Of a stretch of DNA of 5,974 nucleotides, positions 1 to 5,595 are shown piece by piece. The stretch is taken from NCBI GenBank assembly GCA_017998095.1, contig JAGODU010000226.1, positions 1 to 5,974 of the forward strand, given 5' to 3'. Position 1 is the first letter of the stretch, and every line of letters begins with the position of its first letter. The notes beneath the pieces were generated by a model. The model had not been told where the DNA came from, ran no database searches, and saw nothing but the letters and a program-made list of their open reading frames with translations. The translations under genes were made by a program, and so were the position numbers. Origin of the DNA: Prolixibacteraceae bacterium. Lineage in GTDB: Bacteria > Bacteroidota > Bacteroidia > Bacteroidales > Prolixibacteraceae.

Positions 1-71
1 AAATTTTTTTATTTTTATACTCTTTCTAAGAAATATAAAAACTAAAATAATGTTTAAAATCAAAAGAAATT

Positions 72-94
72 AAAACACGGTGTATTTCACGGTG
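72..94 (-). terminator. Possible rho-independent terminator after the CsgG/Adhesin_E-like gene
   Basis: On the minus strand, CACCGTG, a 5-base loop (AAATA) and a second CACCGTG form a 7-position stem with six pairs and a central C-C mismatch. A T-rich run (TTTTAATTTC, then more T) follows. It lies about 30 bases after the stop codon of the gene ending at 125. The short stem with a mismatch makes it weak. On the plus strand the same bases read as a direct repeat of CACGGTG. Confidence 0.4.
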
Positions 95-124
95 ACATAA
101 ATATTGTTTCGTATTTCTAACAAA

Positions 125-1360
125 TCACTTTTTCTTTTTAGGTGATTTATTTTGGGTAACACAAAGTTCACGATATAATCCTTCACCCACAGTACCGGGG
201 ATAAGACTTGCCCATTTACTTTCCCATTTAGGATTGGCATCAGTAATCCTGTCTAAAATATTTCCCTTATCATCATAATGTATTACCTCTTTAGTCCTAA
301 CTAGTTTCTTCTTACAATCAATTTCTGTTAATTCAACATCGTGTTCATAACTTTGGTATTTTAAGGACTTATCTGGATTATTATCTTCCTTTTTCTTCTC
401 AATAAATTCTTTCCTGTCATCATCAGTCACGACATAATAAGTCCAGACGGATACAATGTTAGATGATTTAGTTATGTTTGTTTTATTGTAATACCAATTC
501 TCTCCAAAATACTCCCATATATCAGGATTCGGTTCCTTACCCGATGTTCCTATCTCTTTAATCTTTTCTTCATAAGTCTTGAATAACAAGACCTCTCCCG
601 TATCTACTTTCAGGACTTTTGTTACCCGGCTATCTTGATAAATCAATCTTAGAACAATTATATCCAAGTTTAAAAGTTTACCTATTTTTACAGTATCACT
701 ATCCGTCAATCCAGACGATGAAAGTTTCTGTTCCTCTAAAACTTTATTCAAATGTCTTCTATCAAGATATTTGTATTTGTCATTGTTCTCTTTCCATTGG
801 GTCATCTTATAAAACTCTTCTTCCTGTTCATTCTCTAACTTTTCCTTCTGTAATGAATCTATGCCTGGGATTTTAGTTTCAACGATTAGACCAATATTGA
901 TTATGTCACTTTTCTTTTTCATGACATCATAAATGTCATTAATCCATGATTTAACTATCTCATAACCTTCAGGTATGGTTGAATCTGTAACTTGACTAAG
1001 ATATTTATTTATTACTTCTTTGTCTGTCGTAATTGTTACCTTGTAACAGATTTTTCTACTTTTTCCCGTATGTTTAACAACTACTACTTTTTCCAAATAA
1101 TTGTCTATAATGTGTTGATAATATTCATCCCTTTTGAATTCATTCCAAGGTTCCTCAATTAGTTTGAGGATACCATCTTTTATTGACATATTTTTAACGG
1201 TTTGTCTGAACTCATTAAGTTCCTTCTTGTTTTTTAAGTCACCCAAATAAACATCACAGTATTCACCTTCCACCGTTTTCAATTCAGAAAAACAGATTGA
1301 TGGAAATGCAACAATAATAATCGTCAATAGCATTAACTGTAATTGAAATTTATTTTTCAT
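125..1360 (-). CDS. Secreted protein with FlgT-like, CsgG-like and Adhesin_E-like regions
   Basis: The protein has 411 residues. Residues 1-25 form a signal peptide with a probable cut after CFS; there is no lipobox, so it should be periplasmic or surface-exposed rather than a lipoprotein. Residues 45-125 (NMSIKDGI, then a run ending in YKVTITTDKEV) resemble the N-terminal domain of FlgT-type proteins; this is tentative. Residues 155-265 carry the CsgG-like pattern: a β-strand (INIGLIVE), then LDRRHLNKVLEEQKL, SSSGLTD, KIGKLLNLDIIVL and DTGEVLLF. Residues 281-400 look like a surface-adhesin E-type domain: W287/Y290-Y291, IVSVWTYYV, TEIDC (C349), the YDDKGN turn, and W383 through LIPGT to YRELC (C400), so C349 and C400 may form a disulfide. 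A lysine-rich tail ends it. It starts 14 bases after the MltG-like gene, with AAGG about 8 bases before the ATG, so it is probably the last gene of a three-gene operon. Its function is unknown. The domain calls come from recalled motif patterns, not a search. Confidence 0.85.
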   Translation of the reverse strand: MKNKFQLQLMLLTIIIVAFPSICFSELKTVEGEYCDVYLGDLKNKKELNEFRQTVKNMSIKDGILKLIEEPWNEFKRDEYYQHIIDNYLEKVVVVKHTGKSRKICYKVTITTDKEVINKYLSQVTDSTIPEGYEIVKSWINDIYDVMKKKSDIINIGLIVETKIPGIDSLQKEKLENEQEEEFYKMTQWKENNDKYKYLDRRHLNKVLEEQKLSSSGLTDSDTVKIGKLLNLDIIVLRLIYQDSRVTKVLKVDTGEVLLFKTYEEKIKEIGTSGKEPNPDIWEYFGENWYYNKTNITKSSNIVSVWTYYVVTDDDRKEFIEKKKEDNNPDKSLKYQSYEHDVELTEIDCKKKLVRTKEVIHYDDKGNILDRITDANPKWESKWASLIPGTVGEGLYRELCVTQNKSPKKKK

Positions 1361-1374
1361 TGATGCGGCCTTTT

Positions 1375-1767
1375 TTAGATAACTATTTTTAAACTTTCCA
1401 TTATGGATAACCCCTCAGGGATAGTTACACGATAGTACATCATATCACCGAGTAACAGCTTATCAATCAGTTCCGAGGGAGTTATTGAAGTATTAAATTC
1501 ATATTCACCGGCACGAATGGAGCGTGTAGCTCCTTTTATTATGAGCAAGCCATAAAATAGAACAGGCTGTTTGACCAAATCCGCCTGACTCAGGATTTTG
1601 ACAACCTCAGATAATGTGGTTCCGACTGGTATATTGACCAGTACCGTTGTATTTTTATTGTCGATGGGACCATTGGCATAATTAAACAGCAGAGCAGAAA
1701 ACCCAATAATGAAAAAAGCAATGCATGCAACAAGTATATAAAGTAACTTATTGTTCGGTTTTTTCAT
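1375..1767 (-). CDS. mltG: Truncated MltG (YceG)-like protein lacking the catalytic domain
   Basis: MltG is an inner-membrane endolytic murein transglycosylase that cuts nascent glycan strands. It is usually about 330-350 residues, with one N-terminal membrane helix, a LysM-like subdomain and a C-terminal catalytic YceG domain holding the essential glutamate. This 130-residue protein has a membrane helix (about 9-29) and the LysM-like part: VNIPVGTTLSEVVKIL (45-59), the RAGEYEF turn (85-91), a TPSELIDKLLLGD helix (96-108) and VTIPEGLSIMES (114-125). It stops a few residues after the IPEG motif, at a normal TAA. The catalytic region is missing, and the next 1.2 kb on this strand encodes an unrelated protein, so no simple frameshift restores it. 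The ATG lies 3 bases after the upstream stop and its Shine-Dalgarno (AGGATAA) overlaps that stop, indicating coupled translation. It is either a gene remnant or a domesticated, non-catalytic peptidoglycan-binding anchor. Confidence 0.8.
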   Translation of the reverse strand: MKKPNNKLLYILVACIAFFIIGFSALLFNYANGPIDNKNTTVLVNIPVGTTLSEVVKILSQADLVKQPVLFYGLLIIKGATRSIRAGEYEFNTSITPSELIDKLLLGDMMYYRVTIPEGLSIMESLKIVI

Positions 1768-1770
1768 TTT

Positions 1771-2325
1771 TTATCCTATGTCGTTCACGGTTGTGATGTA
1801 ATTATCAGGGCATGAATTTAAGTAACGTATCAGCATGCTGGCTAGTTCCTTGCCCGTTATATTCTCTTCTTTTTGATAGCGCCGATTGCTGATGGTGTCG
1901 ATTACACCATCATTATCTCCCAATTCCTGGCGCAGCATCCGGTTATCCTTTTTCATCAGAGAATGACGATTGGAAATGTGATCCAAAAGAATCAATAATT
2001 TGTCCAGATCAACCGGCTTCGTAATATAATAGAAAGCCCCCGCTTCCATTGCTTCGACAGCGCGTTCAATGGTTCCGTAAGCGCTGATAATGACCACGGC
2101 GATTTCGGGATTGGTTCTTTTGACTTCTTTCAGCACTTCCACACCGTTCATGCCCGGCATTTTGTGATCGAGAAGGATAATGTCATAATGCTGCTCCTTC
2201 ATACATTGGAGAGCCTTGATGCCATTTTCCGCCTCGCCAACCAGATAGCCCTCGCGGAGCAGAAACACCTTGAGCACAAAGCGTTGCGATTCTCCATCAT
2301 CAACAATTAATATTTTATGTTTCAT
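1771..2325 (-). CDS. Response regulator: NtrC-type receiver domain with short tail, no output domain
   Basis: From the ATG at 2325 the protein has 184 residues. Residues 4-118 form a complete CheY-like receiver: acidic pair D9/D10, phospho-acceptor D53 in ILLDHKMPGMNG, conserved S81 in IISAYGT, and K103 in ITKPVD. The AYGTIERAVEAMEAGA stretch and the run into LRQELG (131-136) are typical of NtrC-family sigma54 activators, which would normally continue into an AAA+ ATPase and a Fis-type helix-turn-helix. Here the AAA+ domain is replaced by about 48 residues (RRYQKEENITGKELASMLIRYLNSC...) that I do not recognise. It could be a phosphorelay or protein-interaction receiver, or a truncated activator. 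A GTG at 2334 would add three residues. ATG is preferred because it fits the usual MKHKILIVDD beginning, although neither start has a good Shine-Dalgarno. It is the first gene of the run leading into the MltG-like gene. No histidine kinase is in the window. Confidence 0.85.
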   Translation of the reverse strand: MKHKILIVDDGESQRFVLKVFLLREGYLVGEAENGIKALQCMKEQHYDIILLDHKMPGMNGVEVLKEVKRTNPEIAVVIISAYGTIERAVEAMEAGAFYYITKPVDLDKLLILLDHISNRHSLMKKDNRMLRQELGDNDGVIDTISNRRYQKEENITGKELASMLIRYLNSCPDNYITTVNDIG

Positions 2326-2363
2326 TCCATGCACCGCTGAATATTTCCGTTAAAAACATCCGC

Positions 2364-2391
2364 ATTATACAAACAGCCTGAGCAGGGTCAG
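2364..2391 (-). promoter_or_regulatory. Predicted sigma70-type promoter for the response-regulator operon
   Basis: On the minus strand, CTGACC (2386-2391, 4 of 6 to TTGACA) is followed by a 16-base spacer and a perfect TATAAT (2364-2369). Transcription would begin near 2357, giving a leader of about 30 bases before the ATG at 2325. The spacing and perfect -10 make it credible, though it is a motif match only. Confidence 0.5.
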
Positions 2392-2392
2392 G
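2377..2392. promoter_or_regulatory. Inverted repeat inside the regulator promoter (operator candidate)
   Basis: CCTGA (2377-2381) and TCAGG (2388-2392) form a dyad around six bases. It overlaps the -35 box and spacer of the predicted promoter, where a repressor or autoregulator could act. Arms of five bases are short, so this may be chance. Confidence 0.3.
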
Positions 2393-2453
2393 TCTTGCAA
2401 TATCAGTTCTCGTATCATAATGTTCTATCATCTTACATGGGTAGTCAATGGCC

Positions 2454-2999
2454 CTAATTTATAATAGCATGTTTGTTAAGTATCTTAAAAAAATTTCTAA
2501 GGTTTTTTGGATCGAGCGATTTTTTAATGGAGTCATCGGGATCATAAGTTTCGGTGGTATATTCGATTTCAGAAGTTTCGACATTTACCAATTTGAATTG
2601 ATACCACAATGCCAGTGTGGCTTTTTCTTCTGTGTTTAATCCACCACTATAAAGCAGTATATGGCTCGCTCCTAATATTTTACCAATCTGGATTGATTTT
2701 TGATTATCTGTCAAACCGGATTGTTGCAATGATTGTTCCTTTAAAACAGCCTCCAGATGATCTCTAGTCAGGAATTTAATCTTGGTGGAATTAATATACG
2801 TTAAAATATATCTATCTTCACAAGTTGAAAATACTTTAGTAGGGTCACACAATAGAAGAATGCCTTTTATTGGTGTGATTTTTTTATCATTTAACACTTT
2901 TTTATCATCTTTAAAAGACCCGGCAAGCACCGGTACGGCCAAAATACTCATTGTAGCAATGAACATTATCAAATTTGTAAATAAACGCGATTTCCCCAT
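2454..2999 (-). CDS. Secreted small CsgG-like protein
   Basis: The 181-residue protein begins with a signal peptide (1-26, cut predicted after VLA). The mature part is one compact CsgG/LpoB-type region: a β-strand (GILLLCDP, 46-53), then FLTRDHLEAVLKEQSLQQSG (76-95), LTD, IQIGKILGASHILLYSGG (103-120), and FKLVNVETSEIEY (135-147), followed by a helical C-terminus. CsgG-like domains occur in outer-membrane secretion channels and in lipoproteins or periplasmic proteins that help assemble envelope structures; this one has no lipobox and is far shorter than CsgG, so a pore is unlikely. The start at 2999 is chosen over an ATG at 3044 because GGAG lies 7 bases before it and the signal peptide then begins cleanly at MGKSR. 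The mature part has two cysteines (C51, C60). It is related to the middle of the 411-residue protein at 125-1360. It appears to be a single-gene unit. Confidence 0.8.
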   Translation of the reverse strand: MGKSRLFTNLIMFIATMSILAVPVLAGSFKDDKKVLNDKKITPIKGILLLCDPTKVFSTCEDRYILTYINSTKIKFLTRDHLEAVLKEQSLQQSGLTDNQKSIQIGKILGASHILLYSGGLNTEEKATLALWYQFKLVNVETSEIEYTTETYDPDDSIKKSLDPKNLRNFFKILNKHAIIN

Positions 3000-3006
3000 A
3001 CGGCAT

Positions 3007-3011
3007 CTCCA
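3007..3011 (-). promoter_or_regulatory. Ribosome binding site that fixes the start at 2999
   Basis: TGGAG lies 7 bases upstream of the ATG at 2999. The in-frame ATG at 3044 has no Shine-Dalgarno and would put 15 polar and basic residues ahead of an otherwise standard signal peptide. Confidence 0.6.
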
Positions 3012-3411
3012 TTTTATTGTTAAAATGTATTTTTGAGTATGCATTTTTCATTACATAACCATTAATAAATCCTACGAGGCTTTTCCAAAAAGTAGTGCAA
3101 TTCTACTCCATTTAAGGAAATATGAAAAGAATAATGCATACAGAATACTACATATTGAAATCAAAGATAGTAAATCTGGCCACGGGCATTTGGTCTTTTT
3201 TATCGTGAAATGCAAAGCGGATATATCATGAAATATTTGTCCATTTTAAAGAAACCCGACGTTAATGAGTATCGCTTGAAACCTTGTATGTTCATTAAAA
3301 ATACCGCATGCTCTCTTTCAGGAAGAACATCAAACTATCATCATTCAAAAAATTCAATCTATGAAATCTACACCTTTCAACCTGTTATCAATGAAATGAA
3401 AAGCATTGCAT
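3012..3411. other. Intergenic region without a supportable gene
   Basis: This A+T-rich gap lies between the HU terminator and the small CsgG-like gene, and must contain that gene's promoter, though no convincing -35/-10 pair was found. A weak hairpin (AGTAG/CTACT, 3091-3107) and two plus-strand reading frames (28 and 67 codons) are present, but their composition and start contexts do not support calling them genes. No tRNA, array or mobile-element end was recognised. Confidence 0.5.
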
Positions 3412-3444
3412 AAAAAGCCATCCCACGAGAGCATGAGATGGCTT
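3412..3444 (-). terminator. Rho-independent terminator of the HU gene
   Basis: On the minus strand, AAGCCATCTCATG (3432-3444) pairs with CGTGGGATGGCTT (3415-3427) around a CTCT loop, giving a 13-pair stem that runs straight into a run of T (3412-3416). Two of the pairs are G-U when transcribed on the minus strand and would be A-C mismatches on the plus strand, so the structure is built for minus-strand transcription. It begins about 36 bases after the HU stop codon. Confidence 0.85.
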
Positions 3445-3480
3445 AATAATGGCTATTGAGAAATAAGATAACCGTCCGAT

Positions 3481-3756
3481 CTATTTGTGATTTACCGTAT
3501 CCTTTAACCCTTTGCCGGCTTTGAATACAGGAACTTTCTTGGCGGCGATCTTTATAACTTCGCCTGTCCGGGGATTTCTGCCTTTTCTGGCTTTTCTTTT
3601 ACTGATGGAAAAAGTGCCGAATCCTACCAATGTGACTGAATTCCCTTTTTTCAATGCCTTTTTGATTGCCTCCAATGTTGCGCCTAATGCCGCTTCCGCT
3701 TCTTTCTTACCGGATGTTACCTTTGTCACTTCTTCGATCAATTCTGCTTTGTTCAT
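3481..3756 (-). CDS. hup: HU-type DNA-binding protein
   Basis: HU is a small dimeric nucleoid protein that bends DNA without strong sequence preference and helps compact the chromosome and support replication, recombination and transcription. The 91-residue length is exactly typical. The N-terminal helices (MNKAELIEEV... to about 40) form the dimer body. The family signature is complete: GFGTFSISKRKARKGRNPRTG (45-65), with P62 at the tip of the DNA-binding arm where the family inserts a proline between base pairs. The C-terminal AAKKVPVFKAGKGLKDTVN is also standard. HU is favoured over IHF subunits by overall fit, though IHF-like use cannot be excluded. A strong AGGAGG lies 6 bases before the ATG, with a promoter at 3794-3822 and a terminator at 3412-3444, so it is transcribed alone. 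Confidence 0.97.
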   Translation of the reverse strand: MNKAELIEEVTKVTSGKKEAEAALGATLEAIKKALKKGNSVTLVGFGTFSISKRKARKGRNPRTGEVIKIAAKKVPVFKAGKGLKDTVNHK

Positions 3757-3793
3757 TTATATCCTCCTGGTATTTGCGTTGAAATTATTGATG

Positions 3794-3822
3794 TTTATAC
3801 ACACTTACTTGCTGGAAATCAA
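3794..3822 (-). promoter_or_regulatory. Predicted sigma70-type promoter of the HU gene
   Basis: On the minus strand TTGATT (3817-3822, 4 of 6 to consensus) is followed by a 17-base spacer and TATAAA (3794-3799, 5 of 6). Transcription would start near 3787, leaving a leader of about 31 bases that carries the AGGAGG ribosome site. Confidence 0.55.
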
Positions 3823-3877
3823 TGAGAATAACTATTTGATGCGTTATGATGTATTTTTACACCGGCAAGAGCTGGAT

Positions 3878-3985
3878 TTATTTTTTCTTAAAAAGACGGC
3901 CTGGCTTTTGTTTACGTACTTTTTTACGTTCCTGCAACAGACGGGAGATGTTTTTCTGCCGCCTTGTCGTTTGCTGCTTGGCCAT
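3878..3985 (-). CDS. Possible small, highly basic 35-residue protein
   Basis: ATG at 3985 opens a 35-codon frame ending in TAA at 3878. The protein begins MAKQQTTRRQKNISRLLQER and has 15 Lys/Arg and one acidic residue, with a lysine tail like small ribosome- or nucleic-acid-associated proteins. AAAGG lies about 8 bases before the ATG. It sits 67 bases after the stop of the 127-residue gene and upstream of the HU promoter, so it may be the last gene of the upstream operon. I recognise no family. Its short length means a chance frame is possible, but the composition, the start site and its place in an otherwise empty gap favour a real gene. Confidence 0.4.
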   Translation of the reverse strand: MAKQQTTRRQKNISRLLQERKKVRKQKPGRLFKKK

Positions 3986-4052
3986 CAGACTGCCTTTAAT
4001 AATTGCTATATTTCCAGCTCATGCCGCATTCCTTGGATATTGACTATTTGAA

Positions 4053-4436
4053 TTAGCTGGTCGATATGTGCGGCGAATAAGGGCTTCTTGCCTCGGCTTT
4101 GATATGCAACATGCCATTTTTAATAGATATTTTGTAATCACCGATCAGTCTTTCGTCGTTTCCGAAATATTTTCTCTTCCGATCAATGAGATTCTTTGTA
4201 ATTAATTCCGTTTCGACTACATGTGATGTTAATCGCTGAAGTTGGTCAAGTAAGGAACGATCTCCTCTTGCATCGGACAATACAACTGCATTCCAAACCA
4301 TATAACCGATTTTAAAAACTTTTTCGACTTCATCCGGTTTTTTCGGATCTGATAAAACTTCTAACATAGGTCCCGTGAAATCAGCGAACTGTGTAGAGAT
4401 TTTCTTAGCAGGATATTTAATCTGAATATTTTGCAT
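4053..4436 (-). CDS. Conserved-looking hypothetical cytosolic protein
   Basis: The 127-residue protein has no signal peptide or membrane helix. A helical first part contains FADFTGPMLEVL (17-28) and the motif IGYMVWNAVVLSDARGD (43-59). A second helical part follows (SLLDQLQRL, HVVETELITKNLIDRKRKYF), and the end looks like a β-hairpin (IGDYKISIKNGMLHIKAEA). The pattern of a short acidic-loop helix, WNAVVL, RKRKYF and DYK...HIKAEA resembles a family of uncharacterised bacterial proteins I recall from many genomes; no function is known to me. It begins 20 bases after the 66-residue gene with only a weak ribosome site (AGAAAG), so it probably depends on translation of the gene before it. Confidence 0.75.
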   Translation of the reverse strand: MQNIQIKYPAKKISTQFADFTGPMLEVLSDPKKPDEVEKVFKIGYMVWNAVVLSDARGDRSLLDQLQRLTSHVVETELITKNLIDRKRKYFGNDERLIGDYKISIKNGMLHIKAEARSPYSPHISTS

Positions 4437-4456
4437 AGGATTGACTTTCTAATAAT

Positions 4457-4657
4457 TTAAACCGGCGAAATCTGCTGTTTATTTTCCGGATATGGTTTCT
4501 CGGAATATTGTAGCCAAATGTCTTTCGGCACGTTGAGTTCCTGTAATGTACTTGATAATGGCTGGCCTCCGTTCCAGGAATGATATTTCTGATCAATGTT
4601 AAAGGGGATGACAATATTTCCGTTGCAGTCGATATAAGGTTTGTCGTGCTGGTTCAT
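4457..4657 (-). CDS. Small hypothetical protein, translationally coupled
   Basis: This is a 66-residue soluble protein with no signal peptide. Its central part, DCNGNIVIPFNIDQKYHSWNGGQ followed by LSSTLQELNVPKDIW, shows a β-hairpin, a WNGG turn and an amphipathic helix, and ends in QYSEKPYPENK. The IPFN-x(n)-YHSWNGGQ-x(n)-L-x-ELN pattern is like small uncharacterised proteins I recall from environmental bacteria; I cannot name a function. Its ATG overlaps the previous gene's TGA as ATGA (4654-4657), a classic coupling arrangement that supports both genes. An AGGA lies upstream but at a long spacing (about 12 bases). A competing frame at 4417-4614 on the same strand lacks this context and is regarded as spurious. 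Confidence 0.72.
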   Translation of the reverse strand: MNQHDKPYIDCNGNIVIPFNIDQKYHSWNGGQPLSSTLQELNVPKDIWLQYSEKPYPENKQQISPV

Positions 4658-4914
4658 TTTATTGAAATGTCCTTTTTGAATAATCTTTTTTTCATCGGCA
4701 AGATCTCTTTGTGAGCCAATTTTTTATTTTCTCTCCACAGCAGCAAAGCCAGTATGGCCGGGATGATAAACCCAAAGATACTCAACCAGACTGGAATATA
4801 AAATCCCGCCGCAATTATCTCAACCTGAAAAATAAGTCTCAGCAGTTGCGCTATGGATATGACCAGTAGAAGGAGAACGACAATGGTTGTTATAGGCTTC
4901 ATGGTATTATTCAT
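4654..4914 (-). CDS. Small two-helix membrane protein
   Basis: This is an 86-residue protein with two predicted membrane helices, about residues 7-30 (ITTIVVLLLLVISIAQLLRL) and 38-61 (YIPVWLSIFGFIIPAILALLLW), joined by a short loop (FQVEIIAAGF). A lysine-rich tail (WRENKKLAHKEILPMKKRLFKK) should be cytoplasmic under the positive-inside rule. The V/IPxWxSxxGFIIPAxLAxxLWRE core resembles a widespread family of small membrane proteins of unknown function; this is recall, not a search. Neither the ATG at 4914 nor the in-frame ATG at 4902 has a good Shine-Dalgarno, so the start is uncertain by four residues. It follows the secreted-protein gene by 41 bases with no terminator between, and overlaps the next gene by four bases. 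Confidence 0.8.
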   Translation of the reverse strand: MNNTMKPITTIVVLLLLVISIAQLLRLIFQVEIIAAGFYIPVWLSIFGFIIPAILALLLWRENKKLAHKEILPMKKRLFKKDISIK

Positions 4915-4955
4915 TTCTATAAGAAGAAAAGGCCAATGGGTAGAATCAATTTACT

Positions 4956-5588
4956 TTATTGCCAGACGTTCCTGATTTTCACCTTCTGAATATCCTTTAC
5001 CAGCATGGGTGGCAGATCATCATTGGTCTTTTGTTCAACGAGAATGCCTTTTTCTGCGATCCAGACTTTCCCTGGTATTAAATCACCAAAGATAACGAAA
5101 TTCTTACTGCTCATTCGACAAGAATAGCTGATACGCTCTGTTCTGACGCCATCTGTAGCACCTGATGCACCGGAGATAGCCTCGCAAATCGTTCCATCTT
5201 CCAGCTCAACCATTGATGCTGATGAAGAAGAACCAATGGGTAAATCAGATGCTGGTAATGGCTTGGTAAGCTTAAGGACAAATCCTGATGGCTTTGCAAT
5301 ATCAGGTTTGGAGTCGCATACAATGGTTGTTTTGTCTTGGGCGGTATAACATGGATCAAAAATCTCATTGCCTATCATACATCGCCAAGCATCTGACCGT
5401 TGAATGATATTGGAATTGGTCCAGCAGGAACCTTCTCTTTTTTCTGAAGGAATTGGTGGAATGAACGTGATGATCTTGGTTTTTGTAATTTTCTTTGATG
5501 AAACGGCTTGGGAGGTGACTGGAATACACAAGATGATCAAGATGACCATAAATATTGATAGGCAAGCATTCCATGATTTCAAATACAA
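4956..5588 (-). CDS. Secreted six-cysteine protein of unknown function
   Basis: From the TTG at 5588 the protein has 210 residues. Residues 1-28 form a signal peptide (cut after SQA). The mature part has six cysteines (C55, C70, C80, C91, C135, C157), suggesting three disulfides in the periplasm or outside the cell. The first three lie in a distinctive block, GSCWTNSNIIQRSDAWRC then MIGNEIFDPCY (53-81), which I recall from uncharacterised secreted bacterial proteins. A Ser-rich linker (about 119-126) follows, then a second cysteine pair around TICEAISGASGA and ISYSCRM, and a basic end with a WIAEKGILVEQ strand. No enzyme motif is seen. TTG at 5588 is chosen because AAGGAG lies 7 bases before it. 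A TTG at 5642 would lie within or upstream of the promoter, and its extra 18 residues are not signal-like. It is first in a probable four- or five-gene operon. Confidence 0.82.
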   Translation of the reverse strand: MYLKSWNACLSIFMVILIILCIPVTSQAVSSKKITKTKIITFIPPIPSEKREGSCWTNSNIIQRSDAWRCMIGNEIFDPCYTAQDKTTIVCDSKPDIAKPSGFVLKLTKPLPASDLPIGSSSSASMVELEDGTICEAISGASGATDGVRTERISYSCRMSSKNFVIFGDLIPGKVWIAEKGILVEQKTNDDLPPMLVKDIQKVKIRNVWQ

Positions 5589-5595
5589 TTTTGTT

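Noticed and set aside
619..876. Plus-strand frame opposite the CsgG/Adhesin_E-like gene
   Set aside because: It is fully antisense to a well-supported coding region, with no ribosome site.
1375..2325. Idea that a frameshift hides the rest of MltG or the NtrC-type activator
   Set aside because: The sequence after each stop is immediately occupied by the next gene with its own ribosome site. No AAA+ (Walker) or YceG catalytic motif was recognised in the annotated or competing frames downstream.
3037..3141. Inverted copies of GTATGCAT/ATGCATAC about 105 bases apart
   Set aside because: The core ATGCAT is itself palindromic, so the real match is only two extra bases per side. There is no target duplication or transposase.
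3122..3208. Plus-strand frame of 28 codons with AAGGA close to its ATG
   Set aside because: The ribosome site is only about 4 bases from the ATG, the peptide has no features, and nothing nearby supports expression.
3210..3413. Plus-strand frame of 67 codons in the gap between HU and the small CsgG-like gene
   Set aside because: No ribosome site before its first ATG and only a weak one before the second, no recognisable domain, and it ends against a terminator that serves the opposite strand. It is more likely chance in an A+T-rich gap.
3862..3875. CCGGC-AAGA-GCTGG hairpin after the 35-residue gene
   Set aside because: On the minus strand the stem has an A-C mismatch and no T-run follows, so it is not a terminator for that gene.
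3512..4051. Long plus-strand frame (179 codons) across HU and the gap to its right
   Set aside because: Most of it is antisense to the certain HU gene and the HU promoter, and its protein has no coherent domain.
4417..4614. Alternative minus-strand frame of 65 codons overlapping the 66-residue gene
   Set aside because: The 4457-4657 frame has the ATGA coupling and a family-like WNGG motif; this one has neither.
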